Source: CAYOPZ01 sp964406005
GTDB taxonomy: Bacteria; Bacteroidota; Bacteroidia; Bacteroidales; SM23-62
Reading direction: 5' to 3'
Assembly: GCA_964406005.1 (NCBI GenBank)
Contig: CAYOPZ010000047.1
Location: 1-20,278, forward strand
Length of the DNA: 20,278 nucleotides
Shown in pieces: positions 6,748 through 15,328 of the stretch (within the stretch, counting starts at the first letter, position 1; every line of letters starts with the position of its first letter). Below the pieces are notes generated by a model. It searched no databases. It had not been told where the DNA came from and saw nothing but the letters and a program-made list of their open reading frames with translations. The translations under genes and the position numbers were made by a program.

Positions 6748-9700
6748 CTATTCCGCGGGAACCTGTCTGTTCTGAATGCTCTCAAGGAACATTTGCTTCT
6801 TCCTTCCCGTGGCTACGATGAAAATATAGGAAACCTCGTTCCTGGAGGTTTTGAGTTTCCGTTGTTTTGTTTTCAGTTCATTGATCGTGGTGTTGAATTC
6901 CCGGTTCGAAGACAGTACGTGCATAACACCCCGTGTATAGCCAAAATAATACCAGGTCCCCGGATTCAGTTCGAGGTATATATCCAGGAGGTCTCCGCTT
7001 CTTCGTTTCGAAAATTCCATGACCCCTTCCACCTTTTTATTGATCTGGTGTCCGTTTATGCTGCCCAATGATATTTTCCCTTCTGACATCCACGATCTTG
7101 TATCCTGGTCCCAAATGAATTTGATATCCGTAAAAAACAAGGAATGAGTTAGTTCCGGAGGTTGTTTGGAATACTCCCCGTAAAGCCCCAGTTCGGCCTG
7201 CAGGGATTCAGCCCTATCCCTCCCGACAAGCTCCGATATAACCTTCATATACCCGGGATCGGTCAGGTCAATGCCTTCCAGATCATGAAGGCTGTCTATT
7301 TCATTTGCCATGATACTGAAAGCCGGCTCGGACATGAAGAAATCCATACCCAGTGCGATATTCATTTCCGTTTCATCCTTTTCCATGTTATGGGTTGCAT
7401 TGCCGACAGAAGAAAGCTGTACCTGTCCGGGAAATACATTGGTAAAAATCCGGCCTTCTCCATATTCCACGCAGTTATCCCTTGAAATGCTGAGGTAGTT
7501 GCCCGGAACATCCCGGTCTGCCAGTTTTTTCATACTTGCTATGCGATATTCCCCGGTTTCCTTGTCAAAATAAAGATAACCCTCGGAGGTGACTATAAAA
7601 CGGTCACGGGGCAATTTCTTACGGCTGAAAAAGGCCGGATAGACATGATTGGAATCGAGCGCCATGAAGATCCCTGCATAGGCATAATTCATATTGAGAT
7701 CCATGGGCTGCTGCCCCACGGGAATGTATATATTCGCCGGATCTATTTCCGAATTGAATCTCACAAACCTGTCCTCATTGCACTCGCAATCATTGAAAAG
7801 CCTGACCCCTCCGTTAAAGGTCAGGAAGGGATTCCGGGCATGCAGTTCAACCCTGCCCTGATAACCGTAATACGGGCTCAGGGTGAAATCCTGGGATTCG
7901 GGAATTGTGCCTTCTGCCAGTGTATGAATGGAGTCATCCACGGTGATGCGGTCGAAATGTATCATCTGTGCTTCTCCCGTCTCATCAATGTAGTCATAAT
8001 ATCCGCTGCCCTGATAACTGAACCTGCCCTGAACCTGAACGGTCGCATCATAAAATTCATGCATGCCTCCGGTACGGTCTGCAATGATAATGGCCTGCTG
8101 CATTTCCTGCATATTTCCGTCCTGCTGTATCACCACCTGGCCGTCTCCCGGGTAAATATATACATCTGCCACGCGCAGAAAAGTAACATTTGACCCCCGT
8201 ATGATGTTCTTTCCGTAATCATACACGGCTCTGTTCGAGACAAAACTCAGTGAATCCTGGAGGGGATCCGTGGAAATATATCGGGGCCCGGAGAGTTCCA
8301 GTTCTCCGTCGGGCCGGGTAACGATCACGGGTGCCGTATCTGCAACCGATGCGGATCCCATGACAAGTTCCGTATTGTCCATGTTCCAGTGGAAAAGGTC
8401 AAGTTGGCTCATATACCTGTTTTCAGGGAATTCCACCAGTGAAAAATCTTCATTGGTTTTAAAAACGCCGGAACGGTTTTTAAAATCAACATGTGCGTTC
8501 ACATTGTCGGTGATCAGTGTGAATCCATCCGTATTTACGGATTTCAGCCGGAAATCTGCGGTATCGGCATCAAATACGGAAGCGGTGTATGAAAATTCAT
8601 CCGCATACAGGACCGAATTGGTCAGTTCCATCCTGCCCGTGCCGGTCAAACCGGACGGAGACAGGGACAGGGACCCGCTCAACAGTGTTGTATCATTCAG
8701 TATGGTAAATGGATCCGGACCTTCACCTATCAGCATAAGGTTTTCATAGGGATACCAGACCACGTCATTCCCCCCTGACTGTACCATGGGATATTGTACA
8801 CCTGTGAGCAGCGGCTGCATCTGAAATTCATCCGCATCGGTGAAAAGGGAATCGGGATGGAAGGTGATTTCTTCCGATCTGGTTCTTGAAGTCAGATATG
8901 AGAACTCACCGGCTCCCTTCAGGCCTGCGTTACTCATCTGAAGGTAATCATAATACCGCCCTTTCCCGCCATAGATCGGTAAACCATCCTGGTCCGTATT
9001 ATAGGCAAATCCCAGGGAATTGTCATCCTGCAGGTAACAGAGGGTTTGTTCGAAATCGGGGAATATCCCTGCCGACCGGAAGCGGCCTTGCAGCTGCAGG
9101 CTCGAACTGGTGAAATTATCGAGGCTGTCAAACTCGAAAGGATAAACCTCGAAAAAGAAGCGATCGCGTTCGTAAACACCGCCTTGTATGGATGGATCGT
9201 CATAATAGATATAGGAGTTCTCGGTGCTCTTTAATATGGGATAGCTGGGTATCATTTTACGACCCGACTTGTTTTCAGGGTCATCTATCAGCAGCTCTCC
9301 CGTCATATCCTGTATAATGCTCTGAACATCCAGCAGGCTGGTTTCATATCCTTCTATCTTATCCGTTGCAATCCGCAGGCTGAGTGAATCGATGTCCTGC
9401 AGATTAAGCTTGAAATCATCGTATCCGAACAGAAAATTGTTGCCATATACGGTAAACAGGCCTGCATTGATCACACCATCGAACAGGAAATCCCGGTTTC
9501 TTTTCATTGTGACCGTCTGTCCTTTCGGAAAAATTCTCACATTCTGGGCATTGCTGAGCTGGATTGATTTCACTCCATTGATTTTTAAATCATTGGTTGT
9601 CAGATCAATACTGGCATTTTCCAGCAGACCGGTCGTTTCCGAGACCAGGTTGATCACATCGTAATCGATGTAATTCACGCTGGCGTAAATCCAGTCATAG

Positions 9701-11232
9701 GTCTTCTGCCTGAGGGTTACATAATCGTTCTTCAGGTCATATATGATAAATCCCATGACGGCCAGCCTTTTCAATATCTGCTGCATCTGTTCGGGCCGGG
9801 TCCGGGTATATTTGGCAAAATCCGAACCGTAAAAACTGATGTTGAATTCTTCCTCGGAAAACCTTCTCAGGGCCACGAGCGGATTTTCTACATCAATCCC
9901 CTGCAGGCGGAAGTAGGTTTGCTCATCAAACAGGTTGGCTGACTGGAAATTGGCCAGTCCTGATGCAGCACCTTCCGCCATCTTGAATAAGATAAGATTC
10001 TCATTAAGATTCCAGGAAAGTTGTTCAAAATTCATTTCCACCTTATGATAGGAATCATAATAGGGTGACTGGGACTGGAAATTATCGGTCCTGAAACAGG
10101 AAAACCGGTTTTCATTCACGAAATAGTTCACCCCCGTACTGGGATGGTATATGGAGTCCCTTTCCAGGTAAAGGGATATCTCCGTATTGGTACCGCTGAT
10201 TTTTCCAGGTTCAAAACTGAACTGTACGGAACGTGCCATGATAATCAATGTATCCTGCCTGAAGAAATCCAGCTGCGCTTTCTGCCACTGTGAACCGGAT
10301 CCGATCAGCCTTGCACCATACATGGCCAATCCGCCCCTGTAATTGATATTCTTATAAATATCATCGATTTTGTAGCTGGTCTGATAAGACTCAAACCTCG
10401 GATAATTTGTCCTGTCCTTTGAGAGCACGCGTTCCACCTTATGTTCGAGCTTTCCAAGCAGTTCAAAATCAAAATAATACCGGTTGATAAAACGGACCGA
10501 ATCATCGCTGAATTCCGAAAACCTCAAATCCATACGATAGTTGCTCAGATCGGCATATACCATTTCGGGATCAAAACCGGACCTCTCCCAGTTGACCCTC
10601 CCTTCGACGCCTCTCCATTGCCGGTCCAGAGGCAAATAGACACCGCCTGTCCGGTAGATCGTCAGACTGTCCCGTACCGCATAACATGTCAGGTCGGTGT
10701 GCTCAAGATAGACCCGGACGGAATCGCTGAAAATAAGCCTGAAGTCGGGCGATGATGATTTCCAGGTGGTGGTTTTCGTCTGATTCAGAATTCCATCCTG
10801 CAGCATTCCGAGCATAAATTCCATGTACTCCTCTACCTGGTTCAGGTTGTAGGCATCAGAACCTGCGATGGACTGCATGGATGCGATCCAGTTCAGGAAA
10901 TTGTCATCCGGAAGATCCTTCGCTGCGTATATATTTATGATTTGCAGAAAAGTACTGAAATGGGGCTGCGGTCTTGCGTTTTTATCGAGCAATTTATTGG
11001 ATACGGACTGAATATCATACTTGAGGCTGTCGGTCAGTATTCCGGTATTCCAGTTCATGATAAAGGATTGTGCAGGGGATGTTCCTCCCTCCCCGGGACT
11101 CACATTCATAAAGGCTGCGAGTTCTTCCGGGTATTTTTCGATCTCCGGCGAGAACTGCCGGAAAACATCCTGAGCGGGCAGCTGGAAAAAAAAGAAGGCC
11201 AGGTGGAGACTCAGCAGTATCCGGTATCTCAT
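6748..11232 (-). CDS. Giant exported envelope protein of unknown function (1494 aa)
   Basis: Residues 1-20 form a signal peptide (RYRILLSLHLAFFFF, then LPAQ), so the protein is exported. Residues about 25-155 look helical. From about 160 to 1440 it is mostly beta-rich and acidic, with many short strand-turn repeats such as DGVINAGLFTVYGNNFLFGY (585-604). Two units about 39 residues long, at 767-805 and 858-896, are clearly related (SxxGLxGxG near the start, DADEF or DTADF near the end). Around 470-516, RPEQMQQILKRLAVMGFIIY then YVTLRQKTYDWI resembles a winged-helix hairpin. The C-terminal 60 residues are basic. There is no C-terminal barrel signal (ends VPAE) and no lipobox cysteine. The beta-repeat texture recalls OstA/AsmA/TamB-like envelope proteins, but homology is not claimed. 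It is the last gene of the tmk-prmA run, starting 35 bases after prmA. Confidence 0.9.
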   Translation of the reverse strand: MRYRILLSLHLAFFFFQLPAQDVFRQFSPEIEKYPEELAAFMNVSPGEGGTSPAQSFIMNWNTGILTDSLKYDIQSVSNKLLDKNARPQPHFSTFLQIINIYAAKDLPDDNFLNWIASMQSIAGSDAYNLNQVEEYMEFMLGMLQDGILNQTKTTTWKSSSPDFRLIFSDSVRVYLEHTDLTCYAVRDSLTIYRTGGVYLPLDRQWRGVEGRVNWERSGFDPEMVYADLSNYRMDLRFSEFSDDSVRFINRYYFDFELLGKLEHKVERVLSKDRTNYPRFESYQTSYKIDDIYKNINYRGGLAMYGARLIGSGSQWQKAQLDFFRQDTLIIMARSVQFSFEPGKISGTNTEISLYLERDSIYHPSTGVNYFVNENRFSCFRTDNFQSQSPYYDSYHKVEMNFEQLSWNLNENLILFKMAEGAASGLANFQSANLFDEQTYFRLQGIDVENPLVALRRFSEEEFNISFYGSDFAKYTRTRPEQMQQILKRLAVMGFIIYDLKNDYVTLRQKTYDWIYASVNYIDYDVINLVSETTGLLENASIDLTTNDLKINGVKSIQLSNAQNVRIFPKGQTVTMKRNRDFLFDGVINAGLFTVYGNNFLFGYDDFKLNLQDIDSLSLRIATDKIEGYETSLLDVQSIIQDMTGELLIDDPENKSGRKMIPSYPILKSTENSYIYYDDPSIQGGVYERDRFFFEVYPFEFDSLDNFTSSSLQLQGRFRSAGIFPDFEQTLCYLQDDNSLGFAYNTDQDGLPIYGGKGRYYDYLQMSNAGLKGAGEFSYLTSRTRSEEITFHPDSLFTDADEFQMQPLLTGVQYPMVQSGGNDVVWYPYENLMLIGEGPDPFTILNDTTLLSGSLSLSPSGLTGTGRMELTNSVLYADEFSYTASVFDADTADFRLKSVNTDGFTLITDNVNAHVDFKNRSGVFKTNEDFSLVEFPENRYMSQLDLFHWNMDNTELVMGSASVADTAPVIVTRPDGELELSGPRYISTDPLQDSLSFVSNRAVYDYGKNIIRGSNVTFLRVADVYIYPGDGQVVIQQDGNMQEMQQAIIIADRTGGMHEFYDATVQVQGRFSYQGSGYYDYIDETGEAQMIHFDRITVDDSIHTLAEGTIPESQDFTLSPYYGYQGRVELHARNPFLTFNGGVRLFNDCECNEDRFVRFNSEIDPANIYIPVGQQPMDLNMNYAYAGIFMALDSNHVYPAFFSRKKLPRDRFIVTSEGYLYFDKETGEYRIASMKKLADRDVPGNYLSISRDNCVEYGEGRIFTNVFPGQVQLSSVGNATHNMEKDETEMNIALGMDFFMSEPAFSIMANEIDSLHDLEGIDLTDPGYMKVISELVGRDRAESLQAELGLYGEYSKQPPELTHSLFFTDIKFIWDQDTRSWMSEGKISLGSINGHQINKKVEGVMEFSKRRSGDLLDIYLELNPGTWYYFGYTRGVMHVLSSNREFNTTINELKTKQRKLKTSRNEVSYIFIVATGRKKQMFLESIQNRQVPAE
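8545..8661 (-). repeat. Internal protein repeat, second unit (residues 858-896)
   Basis: This codes for the second unit in the giant protein, beginning SPSGLTGTGRMEL and ending FDADTADFRL. It aligns without gaps to the unit at residues 767-805, sharing S-x-x-G-L-x-G-x-G at the start and D/E-F at the end, with a phase of 91 residues. The DNA itself is diverged, so the duplication is old. Confidence 0.5.
8818..8934 (-). repeat. Internal protein repeat, first unit (residues 767-805)
   Basis: This codes for the first unit in the giant protein, beginning SNAGLKGAGEFSY and ending FTDADEFQM. It pairs with the unit at residues 858-896. More degenerate copies may exist elsewhere in the beta-rich region, but I could not align them with confidence by eye. 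Confidence 0.5.
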
Positions 11233-11267
11233 TGCAATGCTTTAAAGATGATCAACGCAGTTGCAAA

Positions 11268-12092
11268 TTAACGAGGTTTTCTGTAAACTGCAACCATCCA
11301 GTCATCGAGCGAGCTTTTTTCAATAAATTCCATCCTGCCCGTACACTTATCCATAATATACGGAAAATCATACCCGTAGAATCCGCTTGTCACAAGCAGT
11401 CCGCCGGGCGTGAGCCTGCCTGAAAGCTCCGGTATGATATCTTCCAGGACATTGAGGGTAATGTTTGCCAGGATGATGTCAAAGGATTTTTTTTCCAGCT
11501 CCCGGGCCTCTGCCAGGCGGACAGTCACCCTGCGGCAATGGTTCAGCTTCAGGTTTTCCATGGCATTTTCACATGCCAGCGGGTAGTTGTCGGCAGCCAG
11601 GATATGCGCGGCACCCATTTTTTCTGCAAGGATTGCAAGTATACCCGTTCCACAGCCCATATCCAGTATTTCCTTTCCTGATAAATCCCGCTTCATCATC
11701 TGCATCATCATTAAACGGGTACTGGCATGATGGGCCGTGCCGAACGACATTTTCGGAACGATCACCAGGGAATGGGTAAAACCGGGTTTTTCGGGATGGA
11801 AGGGAGCTCTTACGTAGCAGGACCTGCCTATCTCCACAGCATCATATTGTGATTCCCAGGTCTTGTTCCAGTTCTCCCCGTGAATGTCCGTATAGGCAAT
11901 GGAACGGATTTTTTCATTCAGGTTACTGGCAGACAGATGTTTCCGGAATGCCTTCCTGTCGAAAAGAGATGATTCCATATAAGCCAGGATCCGGTTTTCT
12001 TCCTCGCGGAAACCATTAAACCGGAACAGGGAAAGAAAGGCCAGAACTTCCTCCCGAAGGGAATCCGGCCCCTTCCGGAGCCTTATGTCCAC
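11268..12092 (-). CDS. prmA: Ribosomal protein L11 methyltransferase (PrmA)
   Basis: Class I S-adenosylmethionine-dependent methyltransferase that in the family trimethylates ribosomal protein L11. An N-terminal substrate-binding domain (RLRKGPDSLREEVLAFL... ENWNKTWESQYDAVEIG) precedes the Rossmann domain with KMSFGTAHHASTRLMM, motif I ILDMGCGTGILAILAEKMGA, then AADNYPLACENAMEN and the catalytic-region motif ILANITLNVLE. The start is uncertain. GTG at 12090-12092 gives 274 residues, close to the family length, and is used here. The similarity to relatives seems to begin a few codons earlier (KYLEVDI), where no ATG, GTG or TTG is in frame until ATG 12257 deep inside tpiA, giving an unlikely 41-codon extension. 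It follows tpiA by 50 bases and precedes the giant gene by 35. Confidence 0.93.
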   Translation of the reverse strand: MDIRLRKGPDSLREEVLAFLSLFRFNGFREEENRILAYMESSLFDRKAFRKHLSASNLNEKIRSIAYTDIHGENWNKTWESQYDAVEIGRSCYVRAPFHPEKPGFTHSLVIVPKMSFGTAHHASTRLMMMQMMKRDLSGKEILDMGCGTGILAILAEKMGAAHILAADNYPLACENAMENLKLNHCRRVTVRLAEARELEKKSFDIILANITLNVLEDIIPELSGRLTPGGLLVTSGFYGYDFPYIMDKCTGRMEFIEKSSLDDWMVAVYRKPR

Positions 12093-12142
12093 TTCCAGAT
12101 ATTTCGGAAAAGCATTGATGATTTTATACCTGGTGAATGGGA

Positions 12143-12892
12143 TCAGAGGGCTCGAAGGATGCCAATGAATTCTTCCGCATTCAGGGAAGCCCCTCCGATC
12201 AACCCTCCGTCCACATCCGGATTTGCAAAAAGTTCCTTTGCATTCGAGGGTTTGCAACTGCCCCCGTACAGAATGGAGAGATCATCCGCGATAGTCTCCC
12301 CGTATCTTTCCCGGGTCAGTTCCCTGATATATGCGTGCATTTCCTGGGCCTGTCCGGGCGTTGCATTTACACCTGTACCTATCGCCCAGACAGGTTCATA
12401 GGCAATGACTATCCTGCCGAATGCTTCTTCCGGAAGTTCGAACAGAGCCGTTTTTACCTGGCTCCTGACAATTTCGAAATGATTGCCCGACTCTCTTTCC
12501 GCAAGCACTTCCCCGCAACAGAATATTGGGATCAGGTCATACTCAAATGCAAGCAGTATTTTCCTGTTAAGCAATGCATCATCCTCTTTAAAATAAGTTC
12601 TTCTTTCGGAATGGCCGATGATCACATATGAGGCACCTGCCGACCGGATCATCCCGGCAGACACTTCACCCGTATATGCACCGCCGGCTTCGGATGCGCA
12701 ATTCTGGGCCCCCAGCTGCACCACCGTCAATATTTTTGCGATTTCTGAAAGGTGAATGAAAGGAGGCGCAATGATCACCACGGCTTCAGCGCGCTCTTTC
12801 TTTACGAGATCATCCACCTTTTTTGCAAGTTCAATACCCTCTTTCAGGGTTTTGTTCATTTTCCAGTTTCCTGCAACGATTCTCTTTCTCAT
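12143..12892 (-). CDS. tpiA: Triosephosphate isomerase
   Basis: Interconverts dihydroxyacetone phosphate and glyceraldehyde 3-phosphate in glycolysis and gluconeogenesis. The 249 residues are full family length. Active-site motifs are intact: N9 and K11 in AGNWKMN, catalytic H94 in IIGHSERR, catalytic E166 in AYEPVWAIGTG (which also starts the mobile loop), and the phosphate-binding YGGSCKPSNA and GGLIGGASL near the C-terminus. The ATG start is standard, with MRKRIVAGNWKMN at the very beginning as in relatives. It lies 72 bases after the ABC permease gene and 50 bases before the chosen prmA start on the same strand. The DoxX-tpiA neighbourhood is known from Bacteroides; here a permease gene lies between them. 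Confidence 0.98.
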   Translation of the reverse strand: MRKRIVAGNWKMNKTLKEGIELAKKVDDLVKKERAEAVVIIAPPFIHLSEIAKILTVVQLGAQNCASEAGGAYTGEVSAGMIRSAGASYVIIGHSERRTYFKEDDALLNRKILLAFEYDLIPIFCCGEVLAERESGNHFEIVRSQVKTALFELPEEAFGRIVIAYEPVWAIGTGVNATPGQAQEMHAYIRELTRERYGETIADDLSILYGGSCKPSNAKELFANPDVDGGLIGGASLNAEEFIGILRAL

Positions 12893-12964
12893 AAATTTTT
12901 TATTGGATTATGCTTAAAAATTGAAGAATCCTAAAATACAAAAGAATAGCGAGAATATCAGAGA

Positions 12965-14047
12965 TCAATTGAACTGAATTCTCGGATCGAGCCTGGCATA
13001 GATAAGATCGACCCCGATGTTGACAATGACAAAGATCAGGGAGATCAGGAGAACGGATCCCAGCACCATCGGATAATCATAATTGTTCAATGCATTTACG
13101 ATCACATAACCCAGGCCCTTCCAGCCAAATATGTACTCCACGAAAATCACTCCTGCCATCAGGGATGCAAACCAGCCGCTTACAGCCGTTACAAGGGGAT
13201 TCATGGAGTTCCTTAGGGCATGTCTCATCAGGACCCTGGAAAAGGAAAGGCCCTTTGCTTTTGCCGTTCTGATATAATCCTGTGAAAGCACATCCAGCAT
13301 GGAATTCCTTGAAAGTTGGGCCACCACCGAAAGTGGCCTGATCCCAAGGGTTATGGCCGGCAATACCAGGTTTTTCAGGCGGAGATGCACACCTTCCCCC
13401 AGTGCGTCTGCTTCCAGCAGATTCCCGGTCAGGTTAAGACCCGTGAAATCATGCCATTTAAATGCGAAAAGCCATCCTATCAGGAGGGCCGCAAAAAATG
13501 ACGGGAGCGACATTCCCAGGGCGGTAATGATCAGGGTAAAGCGATCGTAGAGGCTGTCCTTCTTCAATGCGGCAACGATTCCCGCAAAGGTCCCCAGGAA
13601 AAATGCAATCACAATCGAACAGAGTGCAAGGACGAAGGTATTGGGCAGGGCCTGTACCAGGACAGTTCCCACACGGTTCCGGGACTGAAAGGAACGGCCA
13701 AGGTAAGGTGATTTCAAAACGAGGGTCCTGGAATCCGAAAAATGCAGGAGTTGCCTGCATGGGGCATATTTTTCTTCATCCAGGTAAATCATGCTCTCAG
13801 GATTCCGGGGATTGTGTATGGAAAGAAAGGAAAGGTCATTCAGGTATTTCAGGTATTGCAGGGGCAAAGGTCTGTTCAGGCCAAGCTCCCTGCGGATGGA
13901 TTCGAGTGTCGCCTGATCTGCCCGCTGGCCGGCCATCATCCTGGCCGGATCACCGGGAAGGATATTGAAAAGAAGGAAAACAATTGTGACAACCCCCCAT
14001 GCCACGAGGATACCATACAGGATTTTCTTCAATAAATACAGGATCAC
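12965..14047 (-). CDS. DppB/OppB-type ABC transporter permease, orphan
   Basis: A 360-residue inner-membrane permease of the binding-protein-dependent peptide/nickel transporter family. A first membrane helix (about 10-30) is followed by the family sequence LLFNILPGDPARMMAGQ, a large periplasmic segment (about 45-125), and then the transport domain with helices near 135-160, 171-194, 287-307 and 328-350. The EAA loop that contacts the ATPase is DYIRTAKAKGLSFSRVLMRHALR (257-279). The C-terminus has the family end DLIYARLDPRI. The start is GTG, 9 bases after the DoxX gene stop; there is no ATG before the first helix. No DppC partner, ATPase or binding protein is encoded in the window, so the substrate is unknown and the other subunits must come from elsewhere. 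Confidence 0.92.
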   Translation of the reverse strand: MILYLLKKILYGILVAWGVVTIVFLLFNILPGDPARMMAGQRADQATLESIRRELGLNRPLPLQYLKYLNDLSFLSIHNPRNPESMIYLDEEKYAPCRQLLHFSDSRTLVLKSPYLGRSFQSRNRVGTVLVQALPNTFVLALCSIVIAFFLGTFAGIVAALKKDSLYDRFTLIITALGMSLPSFFAALLIGWLFAFKWHDFTGLNLTGNLLEADALGEGVHLRLKNLVLPAITLGIRPLSVVAQLSRNSMLDVLSQDYIRTAKAKGLSFSRVLMRHALRNSMNPLVTAVSGWFASLMAGVIFVEYIFGWKGLGYVIVNALNNYDYPMVLGSVLLISLIFVIVNIGVDLIYARLDPRIQFN

Positions 14048-14056
14048 AGTCCGATA

Positions 14057-15316
14057 TTAAGGTTCCCGCACCCGCGGAAATACAGTAAACATAAACAGTC
14101 CTGCAAGGGCGAGAACCAGGATCGCATTGATTCCCAGGCGCCGCTCCTGTACCTGCCTCTGCCGGGTCAGTACCCCGGACAGGAGCCGGGAGGAGATGTC
14201 TTCCAGGTCAGGAAAATCATTATAATGCCATTTGGCAAGGATGGTGCCCTCCCTGAGCACAAGAAGACCCGGATTGGCCCGGACTATGGTCTTCAGTGTG
14301 GTCTCGTCCGTACTGTAAACCCAGAATTCCAGCCCGAGATCATTTTTCAACCTGCGGACAAGTGCATCTTCGGAGGCGGTCATGCAATAAAAGGAATGGC
14401 CCATGGCATCGCACCAGGCATTGAGCTCGTCGGCATACCTGAGTGCCCCGGTGTCGGCTTTCTCCAGGTGATCGGAGATCAGCAGGAAGCTGAATCCAGG
14501 ATCCGCCAGAACATCGGATGCAATATCGGTCCCGAACGAATCTACAATGTTAAAATCATGGATGGAAGGTTCATCCCCCTTGCTGACCAGTGTATTTTTG
14601 CTGTCCACATACTTCCATGTGGTGTCCTGCCAGGGGAAATTATCTTCCGTGAATTCCTCCACCTTTCCGTCCTTTTCATAATAGAGGACGGTTTTATATA
14701 CATCCCGGGGTGCGCCTTCGGGAAGGGTCATCTTGCCGGGTATGTAGGTGCCCACATTGTAGGGTCTGAAATCCATAAGGGGCAGGTGCCTGTATACATA
14801 TACCTCCATGCCCAGGAAGCACATGGCAAATACAAGCATTCCCGTCCATGCAAAGGGAGCCGGATAAATTTCAGCTTGTCTGTCCCTGAACAGGAATACG
14901 GTGAAAACAAAAGGCAGCAGGATGATGTTCTTCAAAAATGTCTGCCAGTTGGTTAAGATGATGGCATCCCCGAAACAGCCGCAATCGGACACAGGATCGG
15001 TCAGGGCAATAAACAGGGTGAGAAGTGTAAAAAAAGACATGAATACAAGGACTGCCCAGGCACCCAGCCTGAACCTCAGGTTCAGAAACAGGGAAATTCC
15101 GATCAGAAATTCTGCAACCGGTAAAAGGAAGGCCATGGGAACTGCAAGGAACAACAGAAAATCCATGCCGAACGCTGTAAAATAATCGGTGAATTTATAT
15201 GCCGACCCCATGGGGTCCATACCTTTGACAAAACCGCTGAAAATAAACATCCCTCCCAGGATGATCCTTGAGGCCAGTATTATGATTCCTATCCATCGTT
15301 GCCTGTCCATCTTCAT
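14057..15316 (-). CDS. DoxX/MauE-like membrane protein with thioredoxin-like tail (BT_3928 type)
   Basis: A 419-residue inner-membrane protein. The N-terminal DoxX/MauE-like bundle has helices near 8-30, 53-79, 86-107 and 127-143, and carries the conserved SDCGCFGD motif (110-117), with C112 and C114 in a loop after the third helix. A fifth helix lies near 156-174. An extracytoplasmic region (about 180-385) follows, whose second half (FSFLLISDHLEK... GLLVLREGTILAKW) has a thioredoxin-like rhythm but no CxxC. A last helix (394-413) ends the chain. The architecture and position next to tpiA match the Bacteroidota BT_3928-type family. A thiol-redox or quinone-linked role is suggested by the MauE-like cysteine motif but not established. 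It starts 12 bases after the tmk stop and ends 9 bases before the permease start. Confidence 0.88.
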   Translation of the reverse strand: MKMDRQRWIGIIILASRIILGGMFIFSGFVKGMDPMGSAYKFTDYFTAFGMDFLLFLAVPMAFLLPVAEFLIGISLFLNLRFRLGAWAVLVFMSFFTLLTLFIALTDPVSDCGCFGDAIILTNWQTFLKNIILLPFVFTVFLFRDRQAEIYPAPFAWTGMLVFAMCFLGMEVYVYRHLPLMDFRPYNVGTYIPGKMTLPEGAPRDVYKTVLYYEKDGKVEEFTEDNFPWQDTTWKYVDSKNTLVSKGDEPSIHDFNIVDSFGTDIASDVLADPGFSFLLISDHLEKADTGALRYADELNAWCDAMGHSFYCMTASEDALVRRLKNDLGLEFWVYSTDETTLKTIVRANPGLLVLREGTILAKWHYNDFPDLEDISSRLLSGVLTRQRQVQERRLGINAILVLALAGLFMFTVFPRVREP

Positions 15317-15328
15317 TGCTTGCTTATG

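Noticed and set aside
7645..8193. 182-codon plus-strand frame opposite the giant protein gene
   Set aside because: The minus-strand frame is continuous over 4.5 kb with a signal peptide and internal repeats, so the opposite frame is a shadow.
12093..12257. N-terminal extension of prmA from an ATG inside tpiA
   Set aside because: It would overlap tpiA by 115 bases and add Cys/Arg-rich sequence with no family similarity.
12939..12948. Promoter for tpiA on the minus strand (TTCTTTTG)
   Set aside because: It is one base off the -7 consensus with no -33 element, and close gene spacing favours transcription from the tmk side.
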